Below, piece by piece: positions 36,126-45,552 of a stretch of DNA of 64,000 bases. Both the position numbers and the translations under genes were made by a program. Source of the DNA: Salinicoccus sesuvii (GTDB lineage: Bacteria; Bacillota; Bacilli; Staphylococcales; Salinicoccaceae); the NCBI RefSeq assembly GCF_042648145.1, contig NZ_JBHRWV010000008.1, forward strand, positions 1-64,000. Reading direction: 5' to 3'. Position 1 is the stretch's first letter. Every line of letters starts with the position of its first letter. The notes beneath the pieces are model-generated. The model was given only the letters and a program-made list of their open reading frames with translations. It did not search any database and had not been told where the DNA came from.

Positions 36126-37319
36126 TTATTTGGAGAGGACTTGCTTCACTTTTTCAATGGCCCAGTCCAGGTCTTCCTGAGAAATTACGAGCGGCGGAGC
36201 AAAGCGGATTACGGTATCGTGCGTTTCTTTACATAGAATACCGAGACTCTTTAGCTCCTCACAATATGGGCGTGCAGATTCTGTCAGGTCGACACCTATG
36301 AATAGACCGCGCCCTCTTACTTCCTTGATCAACGGTGTGTCAATCTTCTCGAGCTCGCCTTTAAAGTAGTCACCGAGTTTACGTGAACGTTCCACAAGAT
36401 CTTCATCGATTAGAACATCAAGTGCAGCTTCTGAAACGGCACATGCCAATGGATTCCCACCAAACGTGGAACCATGAGATCCTGGGTTGAACACTTCAAG
36501 AACTTCCTTATCAGCAACGACACATGAGATAGGGAAGACACCACCGCCAAGAGCTTTACCGAGTATGTACATGTCAGCCTTAACATCTTCCCAGTCTGTC
36601 GCAAACATTTTACCTGAACGCCCAAGGCCCGCTTGGATCTCGTCGGCGATGAATAGAATGTTATGTTCATCACAAAGTTCTCTGACTGCTTTCAAGAAGC
36701 CTTCTGGTGGAATGTTAATACCTGCTTCACCTTGGATAGGCTCAAGCAGTATCGCTGCAGTATTTTCCGTCACTGCATTTCTAATCTGCTCAATGTCACC
36801 AAAATCGACAAGCTTTATGCCATCGAGCAATGGACCATAGCCTCGGCGATATTCAGCTTCCGAAGACAGGGATACTGCAGCCAATGTACGGCCATGGAAG
36901 TTCTGGTTCATGGCAATAATTTCAGCTTTGTTGTCTTCCACGCCTTTAACGTCGTAAGACCAGCGGCGCGCTGCCTTAATTGCTGTTTCAACTGCTTCTG
37001 CCCCAGTGTTCATTGGCAATACCATTTCCTTGCCTGCAAGCTTACATACTTTTTCATACCAAGGACCAAGCCTGTCGGAGTGAAACGCTCTGGATGTCAA
37101 CGTCAACTTGTCCGCCTGATCTTTCAATGCCTGTATAATTTTCGGGTGTCTATGCCCCTGGTTTACTGCAGAATATGCACTAAGCATATCAAGGTACTTA
37201 TTGCCTTCTGGATCTTTGACCCACACACCTTCTGCTTCCGAAATAACAACCGGAAGTGGCTTGTAGTTCGGTGCCCCATACTGTTCTGTCTGACTAATAA
37301 TTTCTTGTGATTTTGTCAT
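36126..37319 (-). CDS. rocD: Ornithine aminotransferase
   Basis: PLP enzyme moving the delta-amino group of ornithine to 2-oxoglutarate, giving glutamate semialdehyde. 397 aa class III aminotransferase. Visible: YLDMLSAYSAVNQGHRHPKI near the N-terminus, EPIQGEAGINIPP (about 194), FIADEIQAGLGRSGKMFA with the PLP Asp (about 223), and the Schiff-base Lys in LGKALGGGVFPIS (about 252). AAGGAAGAG precedes the ATG. The product feeds RocA, encoded just upstream. Confidence 0.95.
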   Translation of the reverse strand: MTKSQEIISQTEQYGAPNYKPLPVVISEAEGVWVKDPEGNKYLDMLSAYSAVNQGHRHPKIIQALKDQADKLTLTSRAFHSDRLGPWYEKVCKLAGKEMVLPMNTGAEAVETAIKAARRWSYDVKGVEDNKAEIIAMNQNFHGRTLAAVSLSSEAEYRRGYGPLLDGIKLVDFGDIEQIRNAVTENTAAILLEPIQGEAGINIPPEGFLKAVRELCDEHNILFIADEIQAGLGRSGKMFATDWEDVKADMYILGKALGGGVFPISCVVADKEVLEVFNPGSHGSTFGGNPLACAVSEAALDVLIDEDLVERSRKLGDYFKGELEKIDTPLIKEVRGRGLFIGVDLTESARPYCEELKSLGILCKETHDTVIRFAPPLVISQEDLDWAIEKVKQVLSK

Positions 37320-37334
37320 TGTCTCTTCCTTTCC

Positions 37335-37364
37335 AAAAAACAGCGGGTAGGTGCCCGCTGTTTT
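37335..37364 (-). terminator. Terminator of rocA
   Basis: A 10-bp stem (AAACAGCGGG / CCCGCTGTTT) is followed by TTTTTT on the minus strand. It separates rocA from rocD, so rocD-gluD probably have a further promoter or depend on readthrough. Confidence 0.85.
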
Positions 37365-37389
37365 AATTTAAATTTAATTATAATCCATT

Positions 37390-38931
37390 CTAGAATTGTT
37401 CGGAACTTGTCTTACCCTGCATGTGCAGCGTTAGATAGTCCGGACCGCCCGCTTTCGAATCCGTACCGGACATCTTGAATCCGCCGAACGGCTGATAACC
37501 AACGATGGCTGCTGTACAACCACGGTTGAAGTACAAGTTACCGACGTGGAAGTCACGACGCGCCTGCTCGATATGCTCACGGTTTCGTGTAATTACCGCA
37601 CCCGTCAGACCGTAGTCCGTCGAATTGGCATATTCGATTGCTTGATCGAAATCCTTCGCTTTGGCGAAGCCGACTACTGGACCGAAGATTTCTTCTTGCA
37701 TGATCCGATCATCGTGCTTCAAACCTGAGAATACCGTTGGATGAACGAAGTGACCTGTTTCATTTTCAGTCTCTCCGCCTACTTCAAGTGTACCTTCTTC
37801 TTTTCCAATTTCAATATACTTTTTAATTTTTTCAAGTGAAGCGTCATCGATAACCGGACCGACATTGATATCTGATTCCGGATTACCAACCTCTAGTTTC
37901 TTCGTCTTCTCTACTACCTTATCCAGTAGTTCATCATGGATGTCGTCTAGTGCGATGACACGGGAGCATGCAGAACATTTTTGTCCACTGAATCCGAATG
38001 CAGAAGTAACGATAGCTTCCGCTGCCAATTCGAGATCTGCATCAGAATCGACAACGATCGTATCTTTACCACCCATTTCAGCAATAACACGCTTCAAGTG
38101 CGTCTGTCCTTGCTGTACAATCGCAGCTTTTTCAAAGATACTTGTACCCACGTCACGAGATCCAGTGAATGAAATGAAGCGTGTATCCTTATGTTCTACA
38201 AGATAATCACCAATGTCTCTTGAGGAACCAGGAATGAAGTTGACAACGCCTTTTGGCAGTCCCGCCTCTTCCAGCACTTCCACAAACTTATAGGCAATGA
38301 CCGATGTGCGGGAGGACGGCTTAAGGAGTACTGTGTTGCCTGTCACCGCAGCTGCAGCTGTAGTACCCGCCATGATAGCGAAGGCGAAGTTCCATGGAGA
38401 GATTACGAGACCTACGCCCAGTGGAATGTAGTGGAACTGGTTATATTCGCCTGGACGAGATTCAACATGGTCGCCATTCTTCAATTTGAGGTGGTTACGT
38501 CCATAATATTCGAGGAAATCGATTGCTTCTGCCGTATCAGCATCCGCCTCTTTCCACGGCTTTCCGCCTTCTTTAACAAGGAGTGCCGTAAATTCGAACT
38601 TTCTTTTTCGAATGATGGCTGCTGCTTTGAACAATACGTCCGAACGGAATTCAAACGAAGATTTTCTCCATGTCTCAAACGTTTCAAGTGCCACGTCCAT
38701 TGCTTGCTGGGCATGTTCTTGATTTGCTTGGGATAGATACCCAATTTTTTCTTCTTTATATGCAGGGTTGTAGGATTCTTTCTTATCATCTGTCATGATG
38801 CGCTCTCCACCAATGATCAGTGGATAATCCTGACCGAGATACCCCTTGACTGTATTCAGACCCTCTTCGAGTTTCCTCCGGTTTTCCTCTTTCGAAAAAT
38901 CCGTAAATGGCTCATGTTTGTACGGTATCAT
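37390..38931 (-). CDS. rocA: L-glutamate gamma-semialdehyde dehydrogenase (1-pyrroline-5-carboxylate dehydrogenase)
   Basis: NAD-dependent oxidation of glutamate semialdehyde to glutamate, common to proline, arginine and ornithine catabolism. 513 aa, RocA size. Motifs: PWNFAFAIMAG (about 169), cofactor/catalytic Glu in VIAEMGGKD (about 284), catalytic Cys in GFSGQKCSACSR (about 313-324), and EIFGPVVGF near residue 415. AAGGAGG precedes the ATG. It is a separate unit ahead of rocD and gluD. A cre-like site lies about 90 bases upstream. Confidence 0.96.
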   Translation of the reverse strand: MIPYKHEPFTDFSKEENRRKLEEGLNTVKGYLGQDYPLIIGGERIMTDDKKESYNPAYKEEKIGYLSQANQEHAQQAMDVALETFETWRKSSFEFRSDVLFKAAAIIRKRKFEFTALLVKEGGKPWKEADADTAEAIDFLEYYGRNHLKLKNGDHVESRPGEYNQFHYIPLGVGLVISPWNFAFAIMAGTTAAAAVTGNTVLLKPSSRTSVIAYKFVEVLEEAGLPKGVVNFIPGSSRDIGDYLVEHKDTRFISFTGSRDVGTSIFEKAAIVQQGQTHLKRVIAEMGGKDTIVVDSDADLELAAEAIVTSAFGFSGQKCSACSRVIALDDIHDELLDKVVEKTKKLEVGNPESDINVGPVIDDASLEKIKKYIEIGKEEGTLEVGGETENETGHFVHPTVFSGLKHDDRIMQEEIFGPVVGFAKAKDFDQAIEYANSTDYGLTGAVITRNREHIEQARRDFHVGNLYFNRGCTAAIVGYQPFGGFKMSGTDSKAGGPDYLTLHMQGKTSSEQF

Positions 38932-39015
38932 TAAGATAACCTCCTTAAAATATTAAACTCTATGAATAATAATGGACTTTTTTTCAGACTTTTTCAAGCT
39001 TTTTGATAAAGGGTA

Positions 39016-39029
39016 TGTGAGCGCTTCAG
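39016..39029. promoter_or_regulatory. Weak cre-like site upstream of rocA
   Basis: TGTGAGCGCTTCAG has the GCGCTT core of a CcpA site but departs from the consensus at its end. It lies within the 296-base gap between rocA and the S1-domain gene. Otherwise that gap holds only the terminator at 39149-39185. Confidence 0.25.
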
Positions 39030-39148
39030 TACGCTCTGCAAAGGTATTCAGCACTATGGATATCTATGCTCAGATGAAAGAATGGATATCATTCACACTG
39101 TTGGTTGCGCTTTCAATAATGAAATGACTATGCAATTTACAGAATAAA

Positions 39149-39185
39149 CAGAAAGCCCGCAAATCATTGATTTGCGGGCTTTCTG
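39149..39185 (-). terminator. Terminator of the S1-domain gene
   Basis: A long near-perfect stem (CAGAAAGCCCGCAAATCA and complement) is followed on the minus strand by TTTATT. It lies 43 bases after the stop at 39228. Confidence 0.85.
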
Positions 39186-39227
39186 TTTCGCGAACGGTGC
39201 ATTGTTACAAGCACTTGACCGGACATT

Positions 39228-39644
39228 CTACTTCATACGTCGTTTCGCCATTTCTATCCATTGCGGCATCTTTTGTCTAAGGGACTCGAAGCCATATTCT
39301 TCCGTATCCTTGATCTGATCCAAGACTGAACGTCTGTCCCGTTTCCTTTCCTCATTCCTGAAGTATTCATTATCTTTCAGGGTCAAGTTCAGTTTGCCAT
39401 TATCGTCCACACTGAGCACTTTCGCCTTGACGATCTGACCTTTAGATAAAAACTGATTGACGTCATGGACATAATCGTTCATCACTTCTGAAATATGAAT
39501 GAGTCCTTCTTGATTATCAGGGGTTTTGACAAAAGCACCATACGGCTGGATACCGGTTACTTTGACCTTCACAAACTGGCCTTTCCGATATTTCTTTGTC
39601 ACATGGATTACCCCACTAACTTTCATTAGTTCATACGCATCCAT
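39228..39644 (-). CDS. S1 RNA-binding domain protein (general stress protein 13/CvfD type)
   Basis: 138 aa. A single S1 domain fills about residues 18-90 (GQFVKVKVTGIQPYGAFV ... GLIHISEV ... VKAKVLSVDDNGKLNLTLKD), followed by a basic helical tail ending KRRMK. This matches the YugI/GSP13 and CvfD family, ribosome-associated post-transcriptional regulators. No good ribosome site precedes either ATG 39644 or the in-frame ATG 39623, so the start is uncertain. Monocistronic with its own terminator. Confidence 0.85.
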   Translation of the reverse strand: MDAYELMKVSGVIHVTKKYRKGQFVKVKVTGIQPYGAFVKTPDNQEGLIHISEVMNDYVHDVNQFLSKGQIVKAKVLSVDDNGKLNLTLKDNEYFRNEERKRDRRSVLDQIKDTEEYGFESLRQKMPQWIEMAKRRMK

Positions 39645-39690
39645 TATTTTATCATAATAGGAGGTGATTATCTAATCATCGCTCAATTGG

Positions 39691-39732
39691 AAATAAAAAA
39701 CGCAAGGATTGCCCCACCAGAGGCACCTCGCG
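39691..39732 (-). terminator. Terminator of the 68-aa membrane protein gene
   Basis: Minus-strand CGCGAGG...TGCC pairs imperfectly with GGCAATCCTTGCG and is followed by TTTTTTATTT. It lies 33 bases after the stop at 39765. Confidence 0.65.
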
Positions 39733-39764
39733 TTACATATAGTACGGGAAATCTATACCGTTTA

Positions 39765-39971
39765 CTACGACCGTCGGGACGTTTCCCTGTCTTCCTGTTG
39801 CATTCTTTCCATTACCTGTTGCTCAAAATCTCTCATCTTCTCCTCTTGGCGATCGGAGTGCCTCTTGACGATACGATAGGCAATATAGGCGAGCACGATT
39901 GCAAGCCCGACAACAAGAAGGGCGGGTATATATTCAGTTTTATCATCAGGAAAATATAGAAACTCCATCAT
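39765..39971 (-). CDS. Small single-span membrane protein, unknown function
   Basis: 68 aa. An acidic, short N-terminus (MMEFLYFPDDKTEY) leads into one hydrophobic helix (about 15-34), then a very charged helical tail (RHSDRQEEKMRDFEQQVMERMQQEDRETSRRS) that could form a coiled coil in the cytoplasm. AAGGTGAG precedes the ATG and a terminator follows, which argues for a real gene. I do not recognise a family. It stands alone between the S1-domain gene and ppiB. Confidence 0.7.
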   Translation of the reverse strand: MMEFLYFPDDKTEYIPALLVVGLAIVLAYIAYRIVKRHSDRQEEKMRDFEQQVMERMQQEDRETSRRS

Positions 39972-40063
39972 AGTCGATCACTCACCTTTACTGCCTACAG
40001 TATATCAAAAACCCGTTCCGCGTAAATTACCCATTAATGACCATTTTGTGATCATTTGATATC

Positions 40064-40090
40064 AAAAAAAGGACTCCCAGAGTCCTTTTT
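40064..40090 (-). terminator. Terminator of ppiB
   Basis: AAAAGGACTC and GAGTCCTTTT pair around a CCA loop, with A/T runs on both sides, 8 bases after the ppiB stop. Confidence 0.85.
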
Positions 40091-40097
40091 AATATTT

Positions 40098-40688
40098 CTA
40101 TTCAACTACATTAATTGTTTCGATGACAACATCCTGCATCGGACGATCCTGAGGTCCTTTTTTAACATCGGCAATTTTTTCAACGACGTCCATGCCTTCG
40201 ATTACGTGTCCAAATACAGTATGGCGCTGGTCAAGCCATGGTGTGCCACCATGCTTTTCGTACGCTTCAATTATCTCACTCGGATAGCCTGCGCCTTCGA
40301 GTTGGCCGAGCATCTGAGCCGGAACTGCCTTGGCTTGGACAATGAAGAACTGGCTACCATTGGTACCAGGTCCCGCGTTCGCCATGGACAATGCACCATA
40401 AAGATTGAAAGCCTCCGTTGAAAACTCATCTTCAAAGCTTCCACCGTATATACTTTCTCCGCCCATGCCTGTGCCGGTCGGGTCACCGCCTTGAATCATG
40501 AAATCTTGGATAACGCGGTGGAATATCTGGCCATCATAATAGCCATTTTTAGCATGTGTTGTGAAATTTTCGACAGTCTTTGGTGCGATATCTTTGAAAA
40601 GCTTCACTGTTACATCACCGTGATTTGTCTTGAGGACAGCTTGCACTTCATTGCTGCCAACTTCAGATGATAGCTGTGGGTAAGTCAT
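40098..40688 (-). CDS. ppiB: Peptidyl-prolyl cis-trans isomerase, cyclophilin type
   Basis: Cytoplasmic cyclophilin (196 aa) that accelerates proline isomerisation in folding. Motifs: FHRVIQDFMIQGGDPTGTG with the catalytic Arg and Phe (about 57-75), GALSMANAGPGTNGSQFFI (about 98-116) and HTVFGHVIEGMDVV (about 156). The insert before HTVFG is normal for the staphylococcal type. Start ATG 40688 is chosen because AGGAGG lies upstream; a 7-residue extension is unsupported. No signal peptide. Confidence 0.95.
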   Translation of the reverse strand: MTYPQLSSEVGSNEVQAVLKTNHGDVTVKLFKDIAPKTVENFTTHAKNGYYDGQIFHRVIQDFMIQGGDPTGTGMGGESIYGGSFEDEFSTEAFNLYGALSMANAGPGTNGSQFFIVQAKAVPAQMLGQLEGAGYPSEIIEAYEKHGGTPWLDQRHTVFGHVIEGMDVVEKIADVKKGPQDRPMQDVVIETINVVE

Positions 40689-40877
40689 ATTAGTGCCTCC
40701 TGGTTTCATTTATTGCAGATCCTGCGATGAAAATATGAAAATTCTATGACAGATCACTGCTTTTTTCCTATTTATACTATACCTTCATTTTTACTTTTTT
40801 AAAACCCTAATACATTTATTTAACCTTGTTATTACTGTATAATCATTCTATATGATGTTAAAAAAGGAGGATATATT

Positions 40878-43286
40878 TTGACGCTAATACATCTGGCGAT
40901 TATACTGCCGATACTTGCTGCCATAGTGGTACGCATCATCTATAAGTATTATAGACGTCTTCATCTGGGCTGGTTCGTATTACCAGTTCCCCTAATTATA
41001 TTTATATACTTGCTGACCTTCATCCCTCGGGTGAGTAGCAACGAGGTTGTATATGAAACAATGCATTTCATGCCGAGAATTGGGATGAACTTTGATGTCT
41101 ACATAGACGGTCTTGGGCTTCTGTTTGCGCTATTGATTTCCGGTATCGGCGCACTGGTTGTTCTCTATTCCATCGGCTACCTGTCGAGGGAAGAGCACCT
41201 CGGCAATTTCTATGTCTACCTCCTTATTTTCATGACTGCCATGCTTGGGGTCGTACTAAACGACAATGTCATCATGCTCTATCTCTTCTGGGAACTGACT
41301 TCAATCTCCAGTTTCCTGCTTATTGCCTTTTGGCATAAACGAGAGCGGTCCCTCTACGGTGCACAGAAGTCGATGCTCATTACTATGTTCGGCGGATTTA
41401 TGATGCTCGGTGGTTTCTTGCTTTTGCAGAATATTACTGGCACAGCAAGTATCAGAGGAATGCTCGACTCTGTCGCTCTCATTCAGGAAAGCTCATTAGC
41501 ACCGCTTGTAGTTATACTCATCCTGCTCGGTGCGTTTACAAAATCGGCACAGTTTCCATTTTATATCTGGCTACCGGATGCAATGGAAGCACCGACCCCT
41601 GTCAGTGCATATCTGCACTCGGCTACAATGGTTAAAGCAGGAATCTACCTGGTTGCGCGCATGACACCACTCTTTGCATTTTCGGAGATGTGGGTGTGGA
41701 TTATCCTGCTTGGTGGTCTAATCACAATGACCTGGGCTTCGATTAATGCTGTCGTCAAAGACGACTTGAAAGCTGTACTGGCATTCTCTACTGTCTCGCA
41801 GCTCGGGTTAATCATGTCTCTACTTGGTCTTGGGGCGCTCAGTGTACTGACCGGTGCAAATGAAGCTCACTTCTCAGTTGCGGTTGTTGCAGCAGTTTTC
41901 CATCTGATCAATCACGCAACATTCAAAGGTGCACTATTTATGCTGACTGGTATTGTAGACCACGAAGCAGGTACAAGGAGTCTTAAGAAGCTTGGCGGAC
42001 TGCTTACAGTCATGCCGATATCATTTACCCTGACAGTGATTACTGCGTTGTCTATGGCAGGACTACCACCGTTTAATGGTTTCCTATCTAAGGAGCTTTT
42101 CCTTGAAGCTATGATCGATGTGCCTGAAGCAGGATTCAGTTCGCTGGCAAACGTAGGCTTTATCTTCCCGCTACTGGCAATTATCGGAAGCATCTTTACA
42201 TTCGTGTATTCGATTCTTCTAATATATGGTGTCTTCTTCGGTAAGCGTACTTACGACACACCTAAGGAGCCTCATGAAGCCCCGGCGCTTATGCTGATTT
42301 CACCCATTTTCTTATCTGCTCTAGTACTACTCTTTGGCTTCTTTCCAAACATTCTTTCAGGAAGAATCATTGATCCGGCTGCCATGAGTATCATGGCCTC
42401 CGACACGCCGCTTGGCACTAACCTCTACATGTGGCATGGATTTGATAACCCTGCATTATGGGCAACTATTGCTGTTGTCATAATCGGTTCTCTGCTATTT
42501 TACTTCAAGAACAAGTGGATCTTTATTTATGACTATCATAAAGAACGTTTTACCCTGAATTATCTTTATGATCAAGGGTTGATCTATAGCCGTCTTGGTT
42601 CACAGAAACTGACGGATGGGTACATGACAGGTTTCCTTCGTTCCTACATGGCTTACATCTTCTTGTTCTTCATTATCATTGGTGCAGTGACATTCATAAA
42701 CACTGGGTTCCAAATGGACTTTAGCGACCTTGCACCAGTTGGGATACAGGAGATTATTGTTGCGATCATCATACTTGCATCACTGGCTGTAATACTTGTT
42801 ACAAAATCCCGTCTTGTTGCCATCATCATGCTTGGTGCAATTGGCTTTGCTATGTCACTATTCTTCGTATTCTTCAGATCTGCGGACCTTGCATTGACAC
42901 AGCTTGCAATTGAAACAGTGACGGCCGCACTTTTCTTGGTCTGCTTCTATCACCTGCCGAAACGGAGCCGTCACGAGGAACGTATGCGTTTTAAAATGAC
43001 GAACTTCCTAATCGCCTTAGGTGTCGGTGTCATGTCAATACTACTTGGGCTTTCTGCTTACTCGAATCGTCTTTTTGATTCGATCAGCCAGTTCCATATT
43101 GATAATGTCTACGAGCTTGCTGCCGGCGGTAATATGGTCAACGTCATACTTGTCGACTTCCGTGGTTTCGATACATTGTTCGAAACGCTTGTCTTTGGTA
43201 TCGCAGGTATCGGAATATATGCTTTGATGAAATTAAGACTGAACAGAAAGGATGAGAAGGATGAAACACAAGCTAAAAAAGGCTGA
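40878..43286 (+). CDS. mnhA: Na+/H+ antiporter Mnh complex subunit A
   Basis: Largest subunit of the multisubunit cation/proton antiporter (Mrp), related to complex I subunit NuoL, used for sodium export and pH homeostasis at high salt or alkaline pH. 802 aa, about twenty helices. NuoL-type core with the Glu of LYLFWELTS (about 140), Lys in GAFTKSAQFPFYIWLPDAMEAPTPVSAYLHSATMVKAG region (about 220-257), and a C-terminal MbhD-like part. Start TTG 40878 with AAAGGAGG 7 bases upstream. A TATAAT at 40838-40843 is the likely -10. First of mnhABCDEFG. Confidence 0.95.
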   Translation: MTLIHLAIILPILAAIVVRIIYKYYRRLHLGWFVLPVPLIIFIYLLTFIPRVSSNEVVYETMHFMPRIGMNFDVYIDGLGLLFALLISGIGALVVLYSIGYLSREEHLGNFYVYLLIFMTAMLGVVLNDNVIMLYLFWELTSISSFLLIAFWHKRERSLYGAQKSMLITMFGGFMMLGGFLLLQNITGTASIRGMLDSVALIQESSLAPLVVILILLGAFTKSAQFPFYIWLPDAMEAPTPVSAYLHSATMVKAGIYLVARMTPLFAFSEMWVWIILLGGLITMTWASINAVVKDDLKAVLAFSTVSQLGLIMSLLGLGALSVLTGANEAHFSVAVVAAVFHLINHATFKGALFMLTGIVDHEAGTRSLKKLGGLLTVMPISFTLTVITALSMAGLPPFNGFLSKELFLEAMIDVPEAGFSSLANVGFIFPLLAIIGSIFTFVYSILLIYGVFFGKRTYDTPKEPHEAPALMLISPIFLSALVLLFGFFPNILSGRIIDPAAMSIMASDTPLGTNLYMWHGFDNPALWATIAVVIIGSLLFYFKNKWIFIYDYHKERFTLNYLYDQGLIYSRLGSQKLTDGYMTGFLRSYMAYIFLFFIIIGAVTFINTGFQMDFSDLAPVGIQEIIVAIIILASLAVILVTKSRLVAIIMLGAIGFAMSLFFVFFRSADLALTQLAIETVTAALFLVCFYHLPKRSRHEERMRFKMTNFLIALGVGVMSILLGLSAYSNRLFDSISQFHIDNVYELAAGGNMVNVILVDFRGFDTLFETLVFGIAGIGIYALMKLRLNRKDEKDETQAKKG

Positions 43287-43728
43287 CTCGCATAAGGGCC
43301 AAAAGCAGATGAATGATGTGTTTCTGCAATTCGTTTCCAAAGTGGTCTTTTTCATCGTCATAATGTTCTCGTTCAACCTGTTCTTTGCAGGCCATTATAC
43401 ACCGGGAGGCGGTTTCGTTGGGGGGCTGCTTGCAGCTTCTGCTCTAATCCTACTTCTGATTGCATATGATAAAAAGACAATGCAAAAAATGTTGCCAATA
43501 GACTTCAGAATGATCCTTGCTGTCGGTCTACTGTTTGCAGCTGGTGTTCCAACGCTCTCGTTCTTGTTTGGAACACCATTCTTTACGCATCAGTTCACCT
43601 ATATCGAAGTACCAGTTTTCGGTGAGATTGCACTGCACTCCGCTGTTTTGTTCGACATTGGTGTATTTTTGACTGTTGCTGCAACATCCCTTTTCATCAT
43701 CGTACTTGTCGGGGAGGCTGAAAACTAA
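43261..43728 (+). CDS. mnhB: Na+/H+ antiporter Mnh complex subunit B
   Basis: Small membrane subunit (about 155 aa, four helices) of the Mnh complex. The MnhB signature GHYTPGGGFVGGL lies near residue 44. I prefer ATG 43261 over 43252: AAAGGATGA sits about 7-9 bases before the former and touches the latter. It overlaps the mnhA end by 26 bases and shares one base with mnhC (TAATG). Confidence 0.93.
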   Translation: MKHKLKKADSHKGQKQMNDVFLQFVSKVVFFIVIMFSFNLFFAGHYTPGGGFVGGLLAASALILLLIAYDKKTMQKMLPIDFRMILAVGLLFAAGVPTLSFLFGTPFFTHQFTYIEVPVFGEIALHSAVLFDIGVFLTVAATSLFIIVLVGEAEN

Positions 43729-44069
43729 TGGAAATCATTACAATTATATTAGCCGGCATCCTGATTGGTTCTGCTGTTTATCTGATTCTATCCAAAAGCG
43801 TTATCAGAATCATCATAGGTACTGCGGTTTTGAGTCACGGAGTCCACCTAATGTTCCTAACCATGGGAAAGCTAAAGCGTGGTAATATTCCGGTTCTAGA
43901 TGACGATGTTTCCAACTATGCTGACCCACTGCCTCAGGCACTAATTCTTACAGCAATTGTCATCGCATTTGCACTGACCGCCTATACACTTGTATTGGCA
44001 CTTAGAAGTTACCGGGAACTCGGTACAGATAATGTTGAAGAAATGAAAGGAGTTCCACATGACGACTAA
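43728..44069 (+). CDS. mnhC: Na+/H+ antiporter Mnh complex subunit C
   Basis: 113 aa, three helices, homologous to complex I NuoK. Seen: helix 1 at the N-terminus, then a conserved helix GTAVLSHGVHLMFLT and the PLPQALILTAIVIAFALTAY segment, the NuoK/MnhC hallmark. It overlaps mnhD by 11 bases. Confidence 0.94.
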   Translation: MEIITIILAGILIGSAVYLILSKSVIRIIIGTAVLSHGVHLMFLTMGKLKRGNIPVLDDDVSNYADPLPQALILTAIVIAFALTAYTLVLALRSYRELGTDNVEEMKGVPHDD

Positions 44070-45552
44070 TATTCTACCTCTTTTGCCGATCATGATTCCT
44101 TTTTTCTCAGGTATTATCATGTTATTCATCGGAAAACGCCCGGTCGCACATAGAGTCATCGCAGCAATCAGTGGGTTGCTTCTCATACTTTCGTCACTAT
44201 GGCTGATTATCGAGGTCTACCAAAATGGCACGATGGTGACTTTCCTCGGGAACTGGGCATCGCCTTTTGGTATTAGCTTGGTCATGGATATGGCTGCAGT
44301 ACTTCTGATTACGACAACAGCCATCATCACATTCCTGACCGTCATCTATTCGTTCCAGACAATCGGTATCGAAAGGGAGAAGTTTTACTATTATGTGATG
44401 ATTATGTTCATGATCACCGGCATCAACGGTGCATTCTCAACTGGTGATATATTCAACATGTTCGTATTCTTTGAAGTTTTCCTGCTTGCCTCATACGTCC
44501 TGATTACTTTGGGCGGTACAAAAATACAGCTTCAAGAAGGATTTAAGTATATTGTTGTAAACATCATCGCCTCCAACTTTTTCGTACTTGGCCTTGCCTA
44601 TCTGTATTCAGTGACAGGATCCTTGAACATGGCTGATATCAGTAATAAGCTCTCCGGATTTGATGGAAGTTTCAGCATCATGAGTTTGATTGCGATTGTC
44701 TTCCTATTTGTGTTTGCGACGAAGGCGGGATTATTCCCACTTTACTTCTGGCTTCCAGGATCCTACTACGCTCCGCCGATGCCTATTCTCATCTTCTTCG
44801 GGGCATTGCTTACAAAGGTTGGCGTATATGCCATCGCAAGGACTTATAGTCTGTTTTTCATGGACAATACAGCTTTCACACACCAGTTGCTGCTGTTTTT
44901 AGCACTTATCACCATCGTGATGGGATGTATCGGTGCGTTAAGCTTCTCTGATATGAAAAAGATCATCATCTACAATATCATCATCGCCGTCGGAATCATT
45001 CTTGTCGGAGTTGCTATGATGGATGAATCAGGTATGCTCGGTGCTTTATACTACCTAATACATGACATGATTATAAAAGCAGCACTCTTCATGCTCGTCG
45101 GTTTCCTAATCTACCGGACAGGACAAACAAATGCAGATAAGCTTGGTGGTCTGATAAAACAGCATCCTTTTGTCGGGGTGATGTTCTTCGTAGCTGCACT
45201 GGCACTTGCAGGCGTTCCCCCTCTCTCTGGTTTTTACGGAAAACTGTTCATCGTACAGTCAGCATTCGAAAATGGTCAGCACATCGCCGGTATCGTTGTT
45301 TTGGCCTCTAGCCTAGTTGTCCTTTATTCCGTCATGAATCTTTTTATAAAAGTATTCTGGGGAGAAGAGATGGATTTTACAACTTTAAGACCTGTTAAAA
45401 GTGACAAGATACTGTTTGCTTCCATCGCAATGGTAATCGTATCGATTGCTTTCGGCTTGGCGGCTGACGCATTGTATCCATTGTTCGAAATGGCTGCACA
45501 ATCTTTTTATGACCCATCCTCTTATTCAGAATATATAACGGAGGTGGAATAG
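44059..45552 (+). CDS. mnhD: Na+/H+ antiporter Mnh complex subunit D
   Basis: 497 aa, about fourteen helices, related to NuoN/NuoM. The conserved membrane Glu is in MFVFFEVFLLASYVL (about 136) and the Lys in FATKAGLFPLYFWLPGSYYAPP (about 218-240). Forms the second antiporter-like channel with MnhA. Abuts mnhE directly. Confidence 0.95.
   Translation: MTTNILPLLPIMIPFFSGIIMLFIGKRPVAHRVIAAISGLLLILSSLWLIIEVYQNGTMVTFLGNWASPFGISLVMDMAAVLLITTTAIITFLTVIYSFQTIGIEREKFYYYVMIMFMITGINGAFSTGDIFNMFVFFEVFLLASYVLITLGGTKIQLQEGFKYIVVNIIASNFFVLGLAYLYSVTGSLNMADISNKLSGFDGSFSIMSLIAIVFLFVFATKAGLFPLYFWLPGSYYAPPMPILIFFGALLTKVGVYAIARTYSLFFMDNTAFTHQLLLFLALITIVMGCIGALSFSDMKKIIIYNIIIAVGIILVGVAMMDESGMLGALYYLIHDMIIKAALFMLVGFLIYRTGQTNADKLGGLIKQHPFVGVMFFVAALALAGVPPLSGFYGKLFIVQSAFENGQHIAGIVVLASSLVVLYSVMNLFIKVFWGEEMDFTTLRPVKSDKILFASIAMVIVSIAFGLAADALYPLFEMAAQSFYDPSSYSEYITEVE

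Noticed and set aside
36663..37310. 215-codon plus-strand frame opposite rocD
   Set aside because: It is antisense to a fully conserved aminotransferase and shows no family resemblance.
39016..39029. Full CcpA operator for rocA
   Set aside because: Only the GCGCTT core fits; the flanks miss conserved positions, so it is listed only as weak.
39660..39669. AGGAGGTGAT on the plus strand, an ideal Shine-Dalgarno sequence
   Set aside because: No ATG, GTG or TTG lies at a usable distance; the TTG at 39687 is 18-19 bases away and its frame runs antisense to a supported small gene.
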